Source of the DNA: Pseudoalteromonas luteoviolacea
GTDB lineage: Bacteria; Pseudomonadota; Gammaproteobacteria; Enterobacterales; Alteromonadaceae
Reading direction: 5' to 3'
Length of the DNA: 64,000 nucleotides
Assembly: GCF_001750165.1 (NCBI RefSeq)
Contig: NZ_CP015411.1
Location: 4,838,888 to 4,902,887 of the forward strand
In this document: in pieces, positions 44,224 through 53,693 of the stretch
How the letters are laid out: each line of letters begins with the position of its first letter
Numbering within the stretch: the stretch's first letter is position 1
Made by a program: the position numbers and the translations under genes
Notes under the pieces: generated by a model
Seen by the model: the letters and a program-made list of their open reading frames with translations, nothing else
The model's database searches: none
Told to the model about the DNA's origin: nothing

Positions 44224-45765
44224 TTACCAAGTTTGCGTCGACTTGAACTTCTCTAGAAGCTCTTTAAGTTGCGCTTCAATCTCAGCGTTATAGTTACCAG
44301 TTTCGTTGATTTGAGTCATTAGCTCTGCGTATGTGCTGTTAGCGAAACCAATAAGACCTTCTTCAAAATCCATAATCTTCGGGATTTCGATGTCTTGTAG
44401 GAAGCCTTTCTCAGCAGCAAATAGAGACAGAGACATTTCAGCAACAGACATAGGTGCATATTGCTTCTGCTTCATTAGCTCTGTTACACGCTCACCGTGC
44501 TCAAGCTGTGCACGCGTTGCATCGTCAAGGTCAGAAGCGAACTGAGAGAACGCCGCTAGTTCACGGTACTGAGCTAGCGCTAGACGGATACCACCACCTA
44601 GTTTCTTAACGATTTTAGTTTGCGCTGCACCACCTACACGAGATACCGAGATACCAGCGTTAACAGCTGGACGGATACCTGCGTTGAATAAGTCAGTTTC
44701 TAGGAAGATCTGACCATCGGTGATTGAGATAACGTTAGTAGGTACGAATGCAGAAACGTCACCACCTTGAGTTTCAATGATTGGCAATGCCGTCAATGAA
44801 CCTGTTTTACCTTTCACTTCACCGTTAGTGAACTTCTCAACGTAATCAGCGTTTACACGTGATGCACGCTCTAGAAGACGTGAGTGAAGGTAGAATACGT
44901 CACCTGGGTATGCTTCACGACCTGGTGGACGCTTAAGTAGTAGTGAGATCTGACGGTAAGCAACAGCTTGCTTAGAAAGATCATCATATACGATTAGTGC
45001 GTCTTCACCGCGGTCACGGAAGTATTCACCCATAGTACAACCAGCAAATGGCGCTAGGTATTGTAGCGCTGCTGATTCAGAAGCAGATGCAACAACAACG
45101 ATTGTGTTTTCAAGTGCACCGTGCTCTTCTAATTTACGTACTACGTTTGCGATAGTAGATGCTTTTTGACCAACCGCTACGTACACACACTTAACGCCTG
45201 TGTCTTTTTGGTTGATGATAGCATCGATTGCAAGTGCAGTTTTACCAGTCTGACGGTCACCGATTACTAGCTCACGCTGACCACGACCAACTGGGATCAT
45301 CGCATCGATAGACTTATAACCAGTTTGTACTGGCTCGTCTACTGATTGACGCTCGATTACACCTGGTGCAATTTTTTCAACTGGCTCGAAACCATCGTTG
45401 TCTAGTGCACCTTTACCATCGATAGGTGCACCTAGTGTGTTAACAACACGACCTAGTAGACCACGGCCTACTGGTACTTCAAGGATACGACCTGTAGATT
45501 GTACTTTTACGCCTTCTTTAAGGTCTGCGTAAGGACCCATTACTACTGCACCTACTGAGTCACGCTCAAGGTTTAGTGCGATAGCATAACGGTTGCCAGG
45601 AAGCTCGATCATCTCACCTTGCATACAGTCAGCTAGACCGTGGATGCGGATGATACCGTCAGTAACAGATACGATAGTACCTTCGTTACGTGCTTCACTT
45701 ACAACTTCAAACTGCTCAATACGCTGCTTGATCAGTGCAGAAATTTCTGTGGAATTAAGTTGCAT
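44224..45765 (-). CDS. atpA: ATP synthase F1 alpha subunit
   Basis: 513 residues with P-loop GDRQTGKT and the alpha-specific PAVNAGISVSRVGGAAQ segment. It forms the non-catalytic sites of the hexamer. Normal length. Confidence 0.98.
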   Translation of the reverse strand: MQLNSTEISALIKQRIEQFEVVSEARNEGTIVSVTDGIIRIHGLADCMQGEMIELPGNRYAIALNLERDSVGAVVMGPYADLKEGVKVQSTGRILEVPVGRGLLGRVVNTLGAPIDGKGALDNDGFEPVEKIAPGVIERQSVDEPVQTGYKSIDAMIPVGRGQRELVIGDRQTGKTALAIDAIINQKDTGVKCVYVAVGQKASTIANVVRKLEEHGALENTIVVVASASESAALQYLAPFAGCTMGEYFRDRGEDALIVYDDLSKQAVAYRQISLLLKRPPGREAYPGDVFYLHSRLLERASRVNADYVEKFTNGEVKGKTGSLTALPIIETQGGDVSAFVPTNVISITDGQIFLETDLFNAGIRPAVNAGISVSRVGGAAQTKIVKKLGGGIRLALAQYRELAAFSQFASDLDDATRAQLEHGERVTELMKQKQYAPMSVAEMSLSLFAAEKGFLQDIEIPKIMDFEEGLIGFANSTYAELMTQINETGNYNAEIEAQLKELLEKFKSTQTW

Positions 45766-45779
45766 GCTCTTTTTCCCAA

Positions 45780-46313
45780 TTACGATTGTAGCGACACTGC
45801 TAAGCGGTCTAATTTACCGCGTACGCTACCGTCAATTACGGTATCGCCAGCCTTAATAACCAAACCGCTTACTACGGTTTCATCGATGCTACAATTCAGC
45901 TTAACTTTGCGTGCGAAACGTTTTTCTAACGCAGCGCCCAATTTATCTTGCTGCTCTTGAGCAAGTTCAGTTGCAGAAACCACATTTACGTCGATCTCTT
46001 TGTCATACTCCGCTTTAAATTCAGCGAATAAATCAGCAACTGCAGGGACTGCAGATAAACGCTCATTTTCGGCCATCAGCTTGATAAGATTTTGACCTTG
46101 CTCGTCGAGTTGCTCAGCACATAGCTTGATGATGATTTCAGACTGCTCTGCTTGAGTAGCAAGGCTACTTAGTAGTGTCTGAACCTGTTCATCGCTGGTC
46201 ACTTGACCGGCGAAGAACAGCATTTCATTCCAAGCTTCAACTGTGCCTTTTTCAACAGCAAGTTCAAAAGCCGCTTTAGCGTATGGGCGAGCGATAGTAG
46301 TCAATTCAGACAT
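45780..46313 (-). CDS. atpH: ATP synthase F1 delta subunit
   Basis: The start at 46313 (MSELTTIARPYAKAAFELA, 177 residues) is preferred over ATG 46319 because AGGAGG then lies 8 bases upstream and the length equals that of the E. coli protein. It links the peripheral stalk to the top of F1. Confidence 0.96.
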   Translation of the reverse strand: MSELTTIARPYAKAAFELAVEKGTVEAWNEMLFFAGQVTSDEQVQTLLSSLATQAEQSEIIIKLCAEQLDEQGQNLIKLMAENERLSAVPAVADLFAEFKAEYDKEIDVNVVSATELAQEQQDKLGAALEKRFARKVKLNCSIDETVVSGLVIKAGDTVIDGSVRGKLDRLAVSLQS

Positions 46314-46329
46314 GCTCATACCCTCCTAA

Positions 46330-46800
46330 TTAAAGCTCAGCAACTAGCTTATCAACGATATCGCTGTGTGCGTCTTGATTGATTTCACGCTCTAAAATCT
46401 TTTCAGCGCCAACCACGGCAAGTGTTGCTACTTGAGTACGTAGCTCTTCTTTTACGCGGTTACGCTCTGTTTCGATATCAGAGTGTCCTTGAGCAATAAT
46501 CTTCTCACGCTCTTGTTGACCACGAGTTGTCTCTTCGTCAACGATAAGCGCAGCACGCTTTTTAGCTTGCTCAATGATTTCAGCCGCTTGAGTCTTCGCT
46601 TCTTTAAGCTGCTCAGCAGCTTGTTCACGCGCTTGCTCAAGATCTTTTTCAGCTTTATCAGAGGCAGCTAAACCATCTTCAATTTTCTTCTGGCGAGCTT
46701 CAATTGCACCATTTAGCGGTGGCCATACGTACTTCATACAGAAAAGTACGAACACCGTAAATGCAATTAATTCACCTATTAGAGTGGCGTTTAAGTTCAC
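46330..46800 (-). CDS. atpF: ATP synthase F0 subunit b
   Basis: 156 residues. One N-terminal membrane helix (about 5-24) and a long Lys/Glu/Gln-rich coiled coil (about 30-130) forming the peripheral stalk. Starts MNLNATLIGELIAFTVFVLF, as usual for gammaproteobacteria. Confidence 0.97.
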   Translation of the reverse strand: MNLNATLIGELIAFTVFVLFCMKYVWPPLNGAIEARQKKIEDGLAASDKAEKDLEQAREQAAEQLKEAKTQAAEIIEQAKKRAALIVDEETTRGQQEREKIIAQGHSDIETERNRVKEELRTQVATLAVVGAEKILEREINQDAHSDIVDKLVAEL

Positions 46801-46851
46801 GACCGCTCCTCCTTACTTGACAGTTGTTCGATTCAGCTATTGTCTTAAAAA

Positions 46852-47085
46852 TTAAAGCGCGAACAACATGTACATAGCGATACCAACACCGATCATCGCT
46901 ACCGCATCGATTAGACCAGCTAGGATGAACATTTTAACTTGTAGTGAAGGCGCAAGCTCAGGCTGACGAGCACATGCTTCTAGGAATTTACCACCCATGT
47001 TACCGAAGCCGATAGCAGTACCGATTGCACCGAAGCCGATAAGTAAAGCAACAGCGATAAGCTTAAGACCTAATACTAGTTCCAT
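46852..47085 (-). CDS. atpE: ATP synthase F0 subunit c
   Basis: The start at ATG 47085 (77 residues) is chosen because TTGGAG forms the ribosome site just upstream. Two membrane helices with a polar loop (ARQPEL); the proton-binding acidic residue is Asp60 in GLIDAVAMIGVGIAMY. Many copies form the rotor ring. Confidence 0.97.
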   Translation of the reverse strand: MELVLGLKLIAVALLIGFGAIGTAIGFGNMGGKFLEACARQPELAPSLQVKMFILAGLIDAVAMIGVGIAMYMLFAL

Positions 47086-47151
47086 TTTTTTCTCCAAAGT
47101 TTCATTTGTAAATTAAAGTTAAAGTTAAAAAATCTTTTAAAAATTATATTC

Positions 47152-48012
47152 TTAGTGGCTATCTTTAGCACTTGCCATGCTCAGGTATACGATCGTAAGC
47201 ATCATAAATACGAATGCCTGTAGAACGATAACTAAGATGTGGAAAGCCGCCCAGATAAAGTGCAGTGGTAACTGCATCAAGCCGATTGCACCGATCAAGA
47301 TGAAGATCATCTCACCCGCGTACAAGTTACCGAACAAACGAAGTGCTAGCGAGAAAGGCTTAGCAAACAACGCGATAGTTTCAAGTAACAAGTTACAAGG
47401 GATAAGGAAAACCATACCAAGCTTGTTTTTAGTGCTGAACGGGTGAAGCGTTAGCTCAGCAATAAAACCACCGATACCTTTGATCTTAATTGAATAACCG
47501 ATCATCAGAAGGAATACACCGATTGCTAATGCAGCCGTCATATTTAAATCAGTTGTCGGTACAATTTTCATGTATACATCGTGTGAGTCCATACCAAATG
47601 CAGTTTCGCCAACAAAGCCAGCAAATGCAGGTAGGAAATCAACAGGAATCAAGTCCATTAAGTTCATTAAGAACACCCAAACAAAGATTGTTAGGGCCAG
47701 TGGAGCAATTAACTTGCTGTTACCGTGATAAGTATCGCGTACGTTGTCGCCAACGAACTCAACAATCATCTCAATAAAGCACTGAAATTTGCCAGGTACA
47801 CCAGTAGTGGATTTTTTAGCGGCGCTTCGGAAGATCCATAAAAAAATCAGACCTAAACCGATTGACCATGCGAGGGTATCTACGTGCCATGTCCAGAATC
47901 CACTATCCGCACATGCTTTATTGAAGGCAAGACCGGCATCGGTCGAGCACATCTTGGCATTGGTCAAGTGGTGCTGAATATGGCTTGATAGAGTAACTTC
48001 TTCTGCAGCCAT
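47152..48012 (-). CDS. atpB: ATP synthase F0 subunit a
   Basis: 286 residues, multi-pass membrane protein forming the proton half-channels. The essential Arg lies in PFSLALRLFGNLYAGE near the C-terminal third. An N-terminal extension with HIQHHL and a short periplasmic segment is usual for marine gammaproteobacteria. Confidence 0.97.
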   Translation of the reverse strand: MAAEEVTLSSHIQHHLTNAKMCSTDAGLAFNKACADSGFWTWHVDTLAWSIGLGLIFLWIFRSAAKKSTTGVPGKFQCFIEMIVEFVGDNVRDTYHGNSKLIAPLALTIFVWVFLMNLMDLIPVDFLPAFAGFVGETAFGMDSHDVYMKIVPTTDLNMTAALAIGVFLLMIGYSIKIKGIGGFIAELTLHPFSTKNKLGMVFLIPCNLLLETIALFAKPFSLALRLFGNLYAGEMIFILIGAIGLMQLPLHFIWAAFHILVIVLQAFVFMMLTIVYLSMASAKDSH

Positions 48013-48027
48013 GTTTTATCCCAAAAG

Positions 48028-48408
48028 TTAATGATTAAAAAAAATCGGTGCTAGCCACTGCGAGAACATCACTAGTATGTAACAGCAGAAAAATGGCAAC
48101 GCCATGACACTCAAATGTTTAAACGCCAGTGCAAATATGCAAATGGTTAGCAAAAATTTTAATCCTTTGCCTCGTTTTAACGAGTCATACACTTGATTTG
48201 CTTTGCTCGCTCCGACAAATCGAAATGAGTACAAGGCAAATACAAGGTTCGGAAACACAATTGCAACGCCGCCAACCAATGCTGACATGCCTGCATGTGC
48301 TCCCCAACCTACTAAAACTATTACTGCAGCTACTAATGCTACGATACCCTGAAGCAAGACACCTTTTAATGCGGCGCGTCTATACGGGCCAGCTAACGAA
48401 TGAGTCAC
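48028..48408 (-). CDS. atpI: ATP synthase accessory protein I
   Basis: 126 residues with four hydrophobic segments. It starts the atp operon and assists c-ring assembly in other bacteria. The sequence (GALVGGVAIVFPNLVFALYS-like part: LVGGVAIVFPNLVFALYSFR) fits the AtpI family. A near-consensus promoter lies upstream. Confidence 0.92.
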   Translation of the reverse strand: MTHSLAGPYRRAALKGVLLQGIVALVAAVIVLVGWGAHAGMSALVGGVAIVFPNLVFALYSFRFVGASKANQVYDSLKRGKGLKFLLTICIFALAFKHLSVMALPFFCCYILVMFSQWLAPIFFNH

Positions 48409-48461
48409 TTTATATTAACCTTAATGACGCTAAAATTTATCAGGGTATAAAAACTGGCGAA

Positions 48462-48489
48462 ATTATACTGATTTCTGCTCAATTTGCAA
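48462..48489 (-). promoter_or_regulatory. probable atp operon promoter
   Basis: On the minus strand TTGCAA (-35), a 16-base spacer and a perfect TATAAT (-10), about 50 bases before the atpI start. It fits a strong sigma-70 promoter. Confidence 0.75.
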
Positions 48490-48546
48490 CTTGACGCGAC
48501 GAAATGCAGCATAATTTAAGCACGTATTCCGTCGCAATTTTGACCT

Positions 48547-49491
48547 TTAGGAGGGTTGTTGTAAATCTGGGTGGATCCGCCCAAGAATACCGTCTAATTC
48601 ATCAAGATCAGCATAAGAAATAACCAATTTTCCTTTGCCTTTTTGATTGTAGTTGATCTCGACTTTTGCACCCAGGTTTTCTGCCAGCTGTTGTTCTAAC
48701 AGTTTGACATCTGGGTCTTTTTCTTTTGTTTCTTTTTTAACCACTGGCTCTTGCATAGCACGTACTAACTTTTCAGTTTCACGCACCGTCAACCCTTTAG
48801 CAACCGCAGTGCGGGCAGCTTCAGATTGAGCTTCGCCTTGCAATGAAAGTAAGCATCGAGCATGGCCCATTTCGATATCACCATGTTCTAACAAGATTTT
48901 CACATCATCATTGAGATTGATTAAACGTAACAAGTTAGTCACAGTTGTTCTTGATTTGCCTACAGCGTCAGCTACTTGCTGGTGAGTTAAATCAAACTCA
49001 TTGAGTAAGCGATCTAGGGCAACCGCTTCTTCCATGGCATTAAGATCTTCACGTTGAATATTTTCAATGAGCGCAATGGCAACCGCAGCATCATCTTCCA
49101 CGTCTTTAATGATACACGGTACGACATCTAAACCAGCAAGTTGTGATGCCCGCCAACGACGCTCACCAGCGATAATTTCATATTGTTCGCTTGCTAACTG
49201 TCTTACCACAATTGGTTGAAGTACGCCTTGAGCACGAATCGAATTGGCTAATTCTTCCAATGCTTGCTCAGACATATCTTTACGAGGTTGATATTTTCCT
49301 CGTTGTAAAAATTCAATCGGTAGTCGCTGTAGTTCTTGTTCAGATGTTTCAGATGTCTGACTAACAGGTGCAGATACGGCTTTTTCAGCTGGTGCTTTGG
49401 GCTCTGCAGGCTGCGTATTGCCCGACGGTGGTTTAGCAGAACTTAATAATGCATCTAAACCACGCCCTAATCCTCTTTTTTTCACCGACAT
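48547..49491 (-). CDS. parB: chromosome partition protein ParB
   Basis: 314 residues. N-terminal basic GLGRGLDALL, ParB/Srx CTPase motif EIIAGERRWRASQLAG, helix-turn-helix LTHQQVADAVGKSRTTVTNL, and a C-terminal dimer domain. It binds parS sites and spreads on DNA near the origin. Immediately after parA (15-base gap). I did not find a parS consensus in the window by eye. Confidence 0.96.
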   Translation of the reverse strand: MSVKKRGLGRGLDALLSSAKPPSGNTQPAEPKAPAEKAVSAPVSQTSETSEQELQRLPIEFLQRGKYQPRKDMSEQALEELANSIRAQGVLQPIVVRQLASEQYEIIAGERRWRASQLAGLDVVPCIIKDVEDDAAVAIALIENIQREDLNAMEEAVALDRLLNEFDLTHQQVADAVGKSRTTVTNLLRLINLNDDVKILLEHGDIEMGHARCLLSLQGEAQSEAARTAVAKGLTVRETEKLVRAMQEPVVKKETKEKDPDVKLLEQQLAENLGAKVEINYNQKGKGKLVISYADLDELDGILGRIHPDLQQPS

Positions 49492-49506
49492 GTTGTTATT
49501 GTCCTC

Positions 49507-50292
49507 TTATGCTACGGCAGCGGCTTGTTTTTCTTGACGACGCAACATTTCTCCAGCTAATGCAAGATAAGCTTTTGCACCACTGGATGCACGATCATAA
49601 TACATTGCAGGTGCGCCAAAACTTGGCGCTTCGGCTAAACGCACATTACGTGGTATCACCGTTCGGTATACCTTGTCGCCAAAGTGCTGTTTGAGCTGCT
49701 CAGAAACATCGTTTGCCAATCGGTTACGAGGATCGTACATAGTACGCAAGATCCCTTCAATTTGCAGTTCGGGGTTAACCAATTTAGAAAGCTGTGTAAT
49801 CGTATCCATTAGTGCCGTTAAGCCTTCAAGTGCATAATACTCGCATTGCATTGGTACCATGACAGAGTCTGCAGCCGCCATGGCGTTTACAGTCAACATG
49901 TTTAATGACGGCGGACAATCAATAAAGATAAACTCATAGTCATCCTGCACAGACTCAATGGCATTGCGCAATCGCACTTCACGAGCAAACAATTCCATCA
50001 ATTTAACTTCAGCAGCAGTTACATCACCGTTCGCAGCGATTAAATCATATTCACCAGATGTATCTGTGCAGATCACTTCTTTGATGGGGGTCTCTTCAAT
50101 GAGTAGATCATAGATGGTGGCCACATCACTATATTTGTCAACGCCACTGCCCATCGTCGCATTGCCTTGTGGATCTAAATCTATCAGCAGTACTTTTCTT
50201 TTGGTCGCCGCCATCGAGGCAGCAAGGTTAACCGCAGTGGTTGTTTTACCAACACCACCCTTTTGGTTTGCAATTGCAATGACTTTAGCCAC
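49507..50292 (-). CDS. parA: chromosome partition ATPase ParA (Soj)
   Basis: 261 residues. Deviant Walker A KGGVGKTTTAVNLA at the N-terminus, Walker B FIFIDCPPSLNML. It moves ParB-bound origins on the nucleoid. Operon with parB and probably rsmG/mnmG. Confidence 0.96.
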   Translation of the reverse strand: MAKVIAIANQKGGVGKTTTAVNLAASMAATKRKVLLIDLDPQGNATMGSGVDKYSDVATIYDLLIEETPIKEVICTDTSGEYDLIAANGDVTAAEVKLMELFAREVRLRNAIESVQDDYEFIFIDCPPSLNMLTVNAMAAADSVMVPMQCEYYALEGLTALMDTITQLSKLVNPELQIEGILRTMYDPRNRLANDVSEQLKQHFGDKVYRTVIPRNVRLAEAPSFGAPAMYYDRASSGAKAYLALAGEMLRRQEKQAAAVA

Positions 50293-50305
50293 AGTATCCT
50301 CGAAT

Positions 50306-50926
50306 TTAGTCTTTAGTAAGAATAATTAAATGGCGCTCACCTTCAAGGTTTGGTACCTGCAAGGTGATCTTTTGCTCCAAAGAAATGCCTTCAGGCAGAC
50401 TGTCCAATTCCTCTTGCGGATACATTCCTTTTAGTGCAACGAATCGCCCTGATGAGTCAATTAAATGTGTGCACCATTGGACCATGTCCTCTAGCGATGC
50501 AAATGCACGACTCAACACACCGTCTAATTTAACACTTGGCTGATATTCTTCAACACGAGACTGAACTGGCGTCACATTTTTTAATCCAAGCGCATGTTTT
50601 ACTTGGGTTAAAAAACGAACTCTTTTTCCTAGGCTATCAAGTAATACAAATTCAGTATCCGGCAAAGCTATCGCTAAGACGATACCAGGTAGCCTAGGGC
50701 CTGTGCCAACATCAATGTAATGTTTACCACTAAGATGTGGTGCAACCACCAAAGAGTCAAGAATATGTTTTACCATCATCTCTTTCGGGTCTCGCACCGA
50801 TGTGAGGTTGTAAGCTTTATTCCATTTGTCGAGCAGCTGGACATAATCGACCAGCTGCTGTTTTTGATTTTCAGTCAGCGAAATACCTGTTTCCGCTAAC
50901 AAAGCATTGAGTTGTTCTAGTAACAC
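50306..50926 (-). CDS. rsmG: 16S rRNA m7G527 methyltransferase
   Basis: 206 residues, SAM-dependent methyltransferase acting on G527 of 16S rRNA. The SAM loop reads DVGTGPRLPGIVLA, with Arg where homologues usually have Gly (GTGPGLPG). The rest (LLDSLGKRVRFLTQVKH, RVEEY, SRAFASLEDMV) is standard. It lies between parA and mnmG, the usual order. Confidence 0.95.
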   Translation of the reverse strand: MLLEQLNALLAETGISLTENQKQQLVDYVQLLDKWNKAYNLTSVRDPKEMMVKHILDSLVVAPHLSGKHYIDVGTGPRLPGIVLAIALPDTEFVLLDSLGKRVRFLTQVKHALGLKNVTPVQSRVEEYQPSVKLDGVLSRAFASLEDMVQWCTHLIDSSGRFVALKGMYPQEELDSLPEGISLEQKITLQVPNLEGERHLIILTKD

Positions 50927-50941
50927 AGTTTTCCATCGCTG

Positions 50942-52831
50942 TTACGCTGACTTGCGCAACAGCCCTTGCTTTTTCAGATATACTAATAATAGCGAAATAG
51001 CGGCTGGGGTGATACCAGAAATACGTGAAGCTTGGCCAATCGTTTGTGGACGAGTGTCCGTGAGCTTCGCAACGACCTCATTTGATAAGCCACTTACTTG
51101 GCTATAGTCAAACTCGACTGGCAGTAAAGTTTCCTCATGGCGCAACTGCTTATTAATCTCGTCTTGCTGACGCGCAATATAACCTGCGTATTTTGTTTGA
51201 ATCTCAACCTGCTCCAGAGCCTGCCAATTTTCATGCTCACTGGCCAATCCATCAATTGTCATTAATTCTCGATAACTGACTTCAGGGCGGCGGATCAGAT
51301 CCTCAAGACTCGCCTCTCTGGTTAGTGGCGATTTAAGCAACGCGTTTACTTGATCTAATGCTTCATGATCCTTGTGGATCCAAGTTGCACGCAAACGCTG
51401 TGACTCTTGCTCCATGACTTCCAATTTATCATTGTAAGCAGCCCAACGTTCGTCATTAACCAAACCTAGCTCGCGGCCTTTTTCAGTCAAACGTAAATCA
51501 GCATTGTCTTCACGTAATAACAAACGATATTCAGCACGGCTAGTAAACATACGGTACGGTTCTTTCGTACCTAAAGTAGCAAGATCATCAATTAAAACAC
51601 CTGTATACGCTTCGTCTCTACGCGGTGTCCAAGGATCCTCACCTTTCACTTGCAGTGCAGCATTCATACCCGCAATCAAGCCTTGTGCACCTGCTTCTTC
51701 ATAACCAGTAGTGCCGTTAATTTGACCAGCGAAAAATAAACCATTAATAAATTTGGTCTCTAAAGACTGTTTTAAGTCTCTTGGGTCGAAGAAATCATAT
51801 TCAATGGCATAACCCGGTCGGCAAATATGTGCGTTTTCAAATCCCTTAATTGATCTCACAATATCTAACTGAATATCAAAAGGTAAGCTGGTGGAAATAC
51901 CATTAGGGTATAACTCATATGACGTTAGCCCTTCTGGCTCAACAAAGATCTGATGTTTCTCTTTGTCAGCAAAGCGCACTATCTTATCTTCGATAGACGG
52001 ACAGTATCTTGGTCCAATCCCTTCGATCACACCAGCATACATCGGTGATCTATGTAAGTTTTCACGGATCACATCATGTGTTTTTTCATTGGTATAGGTG
52101 ATGTAACATGGGATCTGTTGTGGGTGATCCGATTGTTTGCCTAAAAATGAAAACACCGGTGTAGGTGTATCACCTGGTTGCTCTTGCATCACTGAGAAAT
52201 CAACTGTTCGAGCATCAATACGGGGAGGTGTCCCTGTTTTTAGTCTGTCTACACGAAATGGTAATTCGCGTAATCGATGTGCTAACGCGATTGAAGGTGG
52301 ATCCCCTGCTCTTCCGCCTTTGAAGTTTTCAAGTCCAATATGAATTTGGCCACCTAAGAATGTCCCAACAGTTAGTACCACAGACTCAGCACTAAAGCGT
52401 AAACCCATTTGAGTAACTACGCCTTTGACTTGATCTTGTTCAACAATCAGATCATCACAACTTTGTTGGAAAATCTTTAAATTTTCTTGATTTTGTAACG
52501 TATCTTGGATCGCCGCTTTATACAATGCGCGATCCGCCTGCGCTCTAGTAGCTCTAACTGCAGGACCTTTAGATGAATTCAGTGTTCTAAATTGGATCCC
52601 GCCTTTGTCAATGGCCTGAGCCATCGCACCACCTAACGCATCAATCTCTTTAACAAGATGTCCTTTTCCGATCCCGCCGATCGCTGGATTACAAGACATT
52701 TGGCCTAAAGTATCCATATTGTGAGTTAACAATAAGGTATTCATACCCATACGAGCTGCAGCTAATGCAGCTTCAGTACCAGCATGACCGCCACCAACCA
52801 CGATTACGTCAAAATGTTCATGATAAATCAT
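50942..52831 (-). CDS. mnmG: tRNA uridine-5-carboxymethylaminomethyl modification enzyme MnmG (GidA)
   Basis: 629 residues. FAD-binding VVGGGHAGTEAALAAARMG at the N-terminus, NPAIGGIGKGHLVKEIDALGG, and the C-terminal helical domain that binds MnmE. With MnmE it makes the xm5U34 modification of tRNA wobble uridines. The gene borders oriC, as in E. coli and Vibrio. Confidence 0.98.
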   Translation of the reverse strand: MIYHEHFDVIVVGGGHAGTEAALAAARMGMNTLLLTHNMDTLGQMSCNPAIGGIGKGHLVKEIDALGGAMAQAIDKGGIQFRTLNSSKGPAVRATRAQADRALYKAAIQDTLQNQENLKIFQQSCDDLIVEQDQVKGVVTQMGLRFSAESVVLTVGTFLGGQIHIGLENFKGGRAGDPPSIALAHRLRELPFRVDRLKTGTPPRIDARTVDFSVMQEQPGDTPTPVFSFLGKQSDHPQQIPCYITYTNEKTHDVIRENLHRSPMYAGVIEGIGPRYCPSIEDKIVRFADKEKHQIFVEPEGLTSYELYPNGISTSLPFDIQLDIVRSIKGFENAHICRPGYAIEYDFFDPRDLKQSLETKFINGLFFAGQINGTTGYEEAGAQGLIAGMNAALQVKGEDPWTPRRDEAYTGVLIDDLATLGTKEPYRMFTSRAEYRLLLREDNADLRLTEKGRELGLVNDERWAAYNDKLEVMEQESQRLRATWIHKDHEALDQVNALLKSPLTREASLEDLIRRPEVSYRELMTIDGLASEHENWQALEQVEIQTKYAGYIARQQDEINKQLRHEETLLPVEFDYSQVSGLSNEVVAKLTDTRPQTIGQASRISGITPAAISLLLVYLKKQGLLRKSA

Positions 52832-52923
52832 TTACGGGATCCTACTTAAAAACAACCAGCAAATTTCGAAAGGGTGCGTATTCTACCTAGAAAAACGCAG
52901 AAGTGAAACGATTAAATTTTAAC

Positions 52924-53230
52924 CTACACTCAAAATGGATCACTTAAAATATATAAGGATCTTTTTAAAGATCTTTATTGATCTTATATTTAAGCAGAGC
53001 CAGATCTGTGTATAAGGTTATATTCCTATTATGATCCATGAACTTAGGTAGGATCATATAGTGTGAATTAGATCGGATCTAAGGGCGTATAAGCTTTGAT
53101 CAAAAGAGCTATTTATACACAGGCACAAATCCGATTAAATTTATCCAATGGATAAGTAATACTAGATCAGCAGTTAGATCAAAGGTTATCCACATATGAT
53201 GTTTTAAATAACTAAAATTGTGGATAAGTT
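52924..53230. other. oriC: probable chromosomal replication origin (oriC)
   Basis: Between mnmG and mioC, as in E. coli. The left part is AT-rich with 13-mer-like repeats starting GATCTTTTTAAAG, GATCTTTATTGAT and GATCTTATATTTA (52969-52994). DnaA boxes: TGTGTATAA 53007-53015, TTATACACA 53113-53121, TTATCCACA 53186-53194, TGTGGATAA 53219-53227. About 13 GATC sites in 300 bases. The segment GTATAAGCTTTGATCA...TTATACACA follows the E. coli oriC arrangement. Confidence 0.88.
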
Positions 53231-53246
53231 ATGTAGAACTGGATCT

Positions 53247-53693
53247 TTATATATGCTTCTCTATAACCTCACTTAATTGAGGTAGCCATTCTAATGCCGT
53301 ATCTTCAGGAAGCGCTTCATCTAACACATCAATTTTTAATGTCGGCAAAAGAATTTGCGCACCTTTCTCTATTAATAGCTGCTCACTGTTAATAGCGGCA
53401 TGGTTATAAGTATCATAACTTGAGTCACCGATCCCAATTACAGCAAAGCGAATATGGCTTAGATCGTTTTGTTCATTAAGCTGCGAGATAAAAGGCAATA
53501 GATTTTCAGGGTAGTCACCTGCACCATAGGTAGAAGTAACTAATAGCCAAATATTGCTTTGGCAATCGGATATATCAGGTTGTTCATGTACATTGCATGG
53601 CAAAGATCTTGTATTTAGATCGTCAGCCAATTGTTCTGCAACATATTCAGCGGAACCCATTTGACTACCTATAATGATCTCAATATTACTCAT
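53247..53693 (-). CDS. mioC: flavodoxin-like protein MioC
   Basis: 148 residues, FMN-binding fold: phosphate loop IIIGSQMGSAEYVAEQLA, then VTSTYGAGDYPENLLPF and GIGDSSYDTYN. It is an electron carrier linked to biotin synthesis in E. coli. Transcription runs toward oriC. Confidence 0.94.
   Translation of the reverse strand: MSNIEIIIGSQMGSAEYVAEQLADDLNTRSLPCNVHEQPDISDCQSNIWLLVTSTYGAGDYPENLLPFISQLNEQNDLSHIRFAVIGIGDSSYDTYNHAAINSEQLLIEKGAQILLPTLKIDVLDEALPEDTALEWLPQLSEVIEKHI

Noticed and set aside
48547..53250. parS site near parAB
   Set aside because: I looked for the TGTTTCACGTGAAACA-type palindrome by eye and found none; a computed search of the window would settle it.
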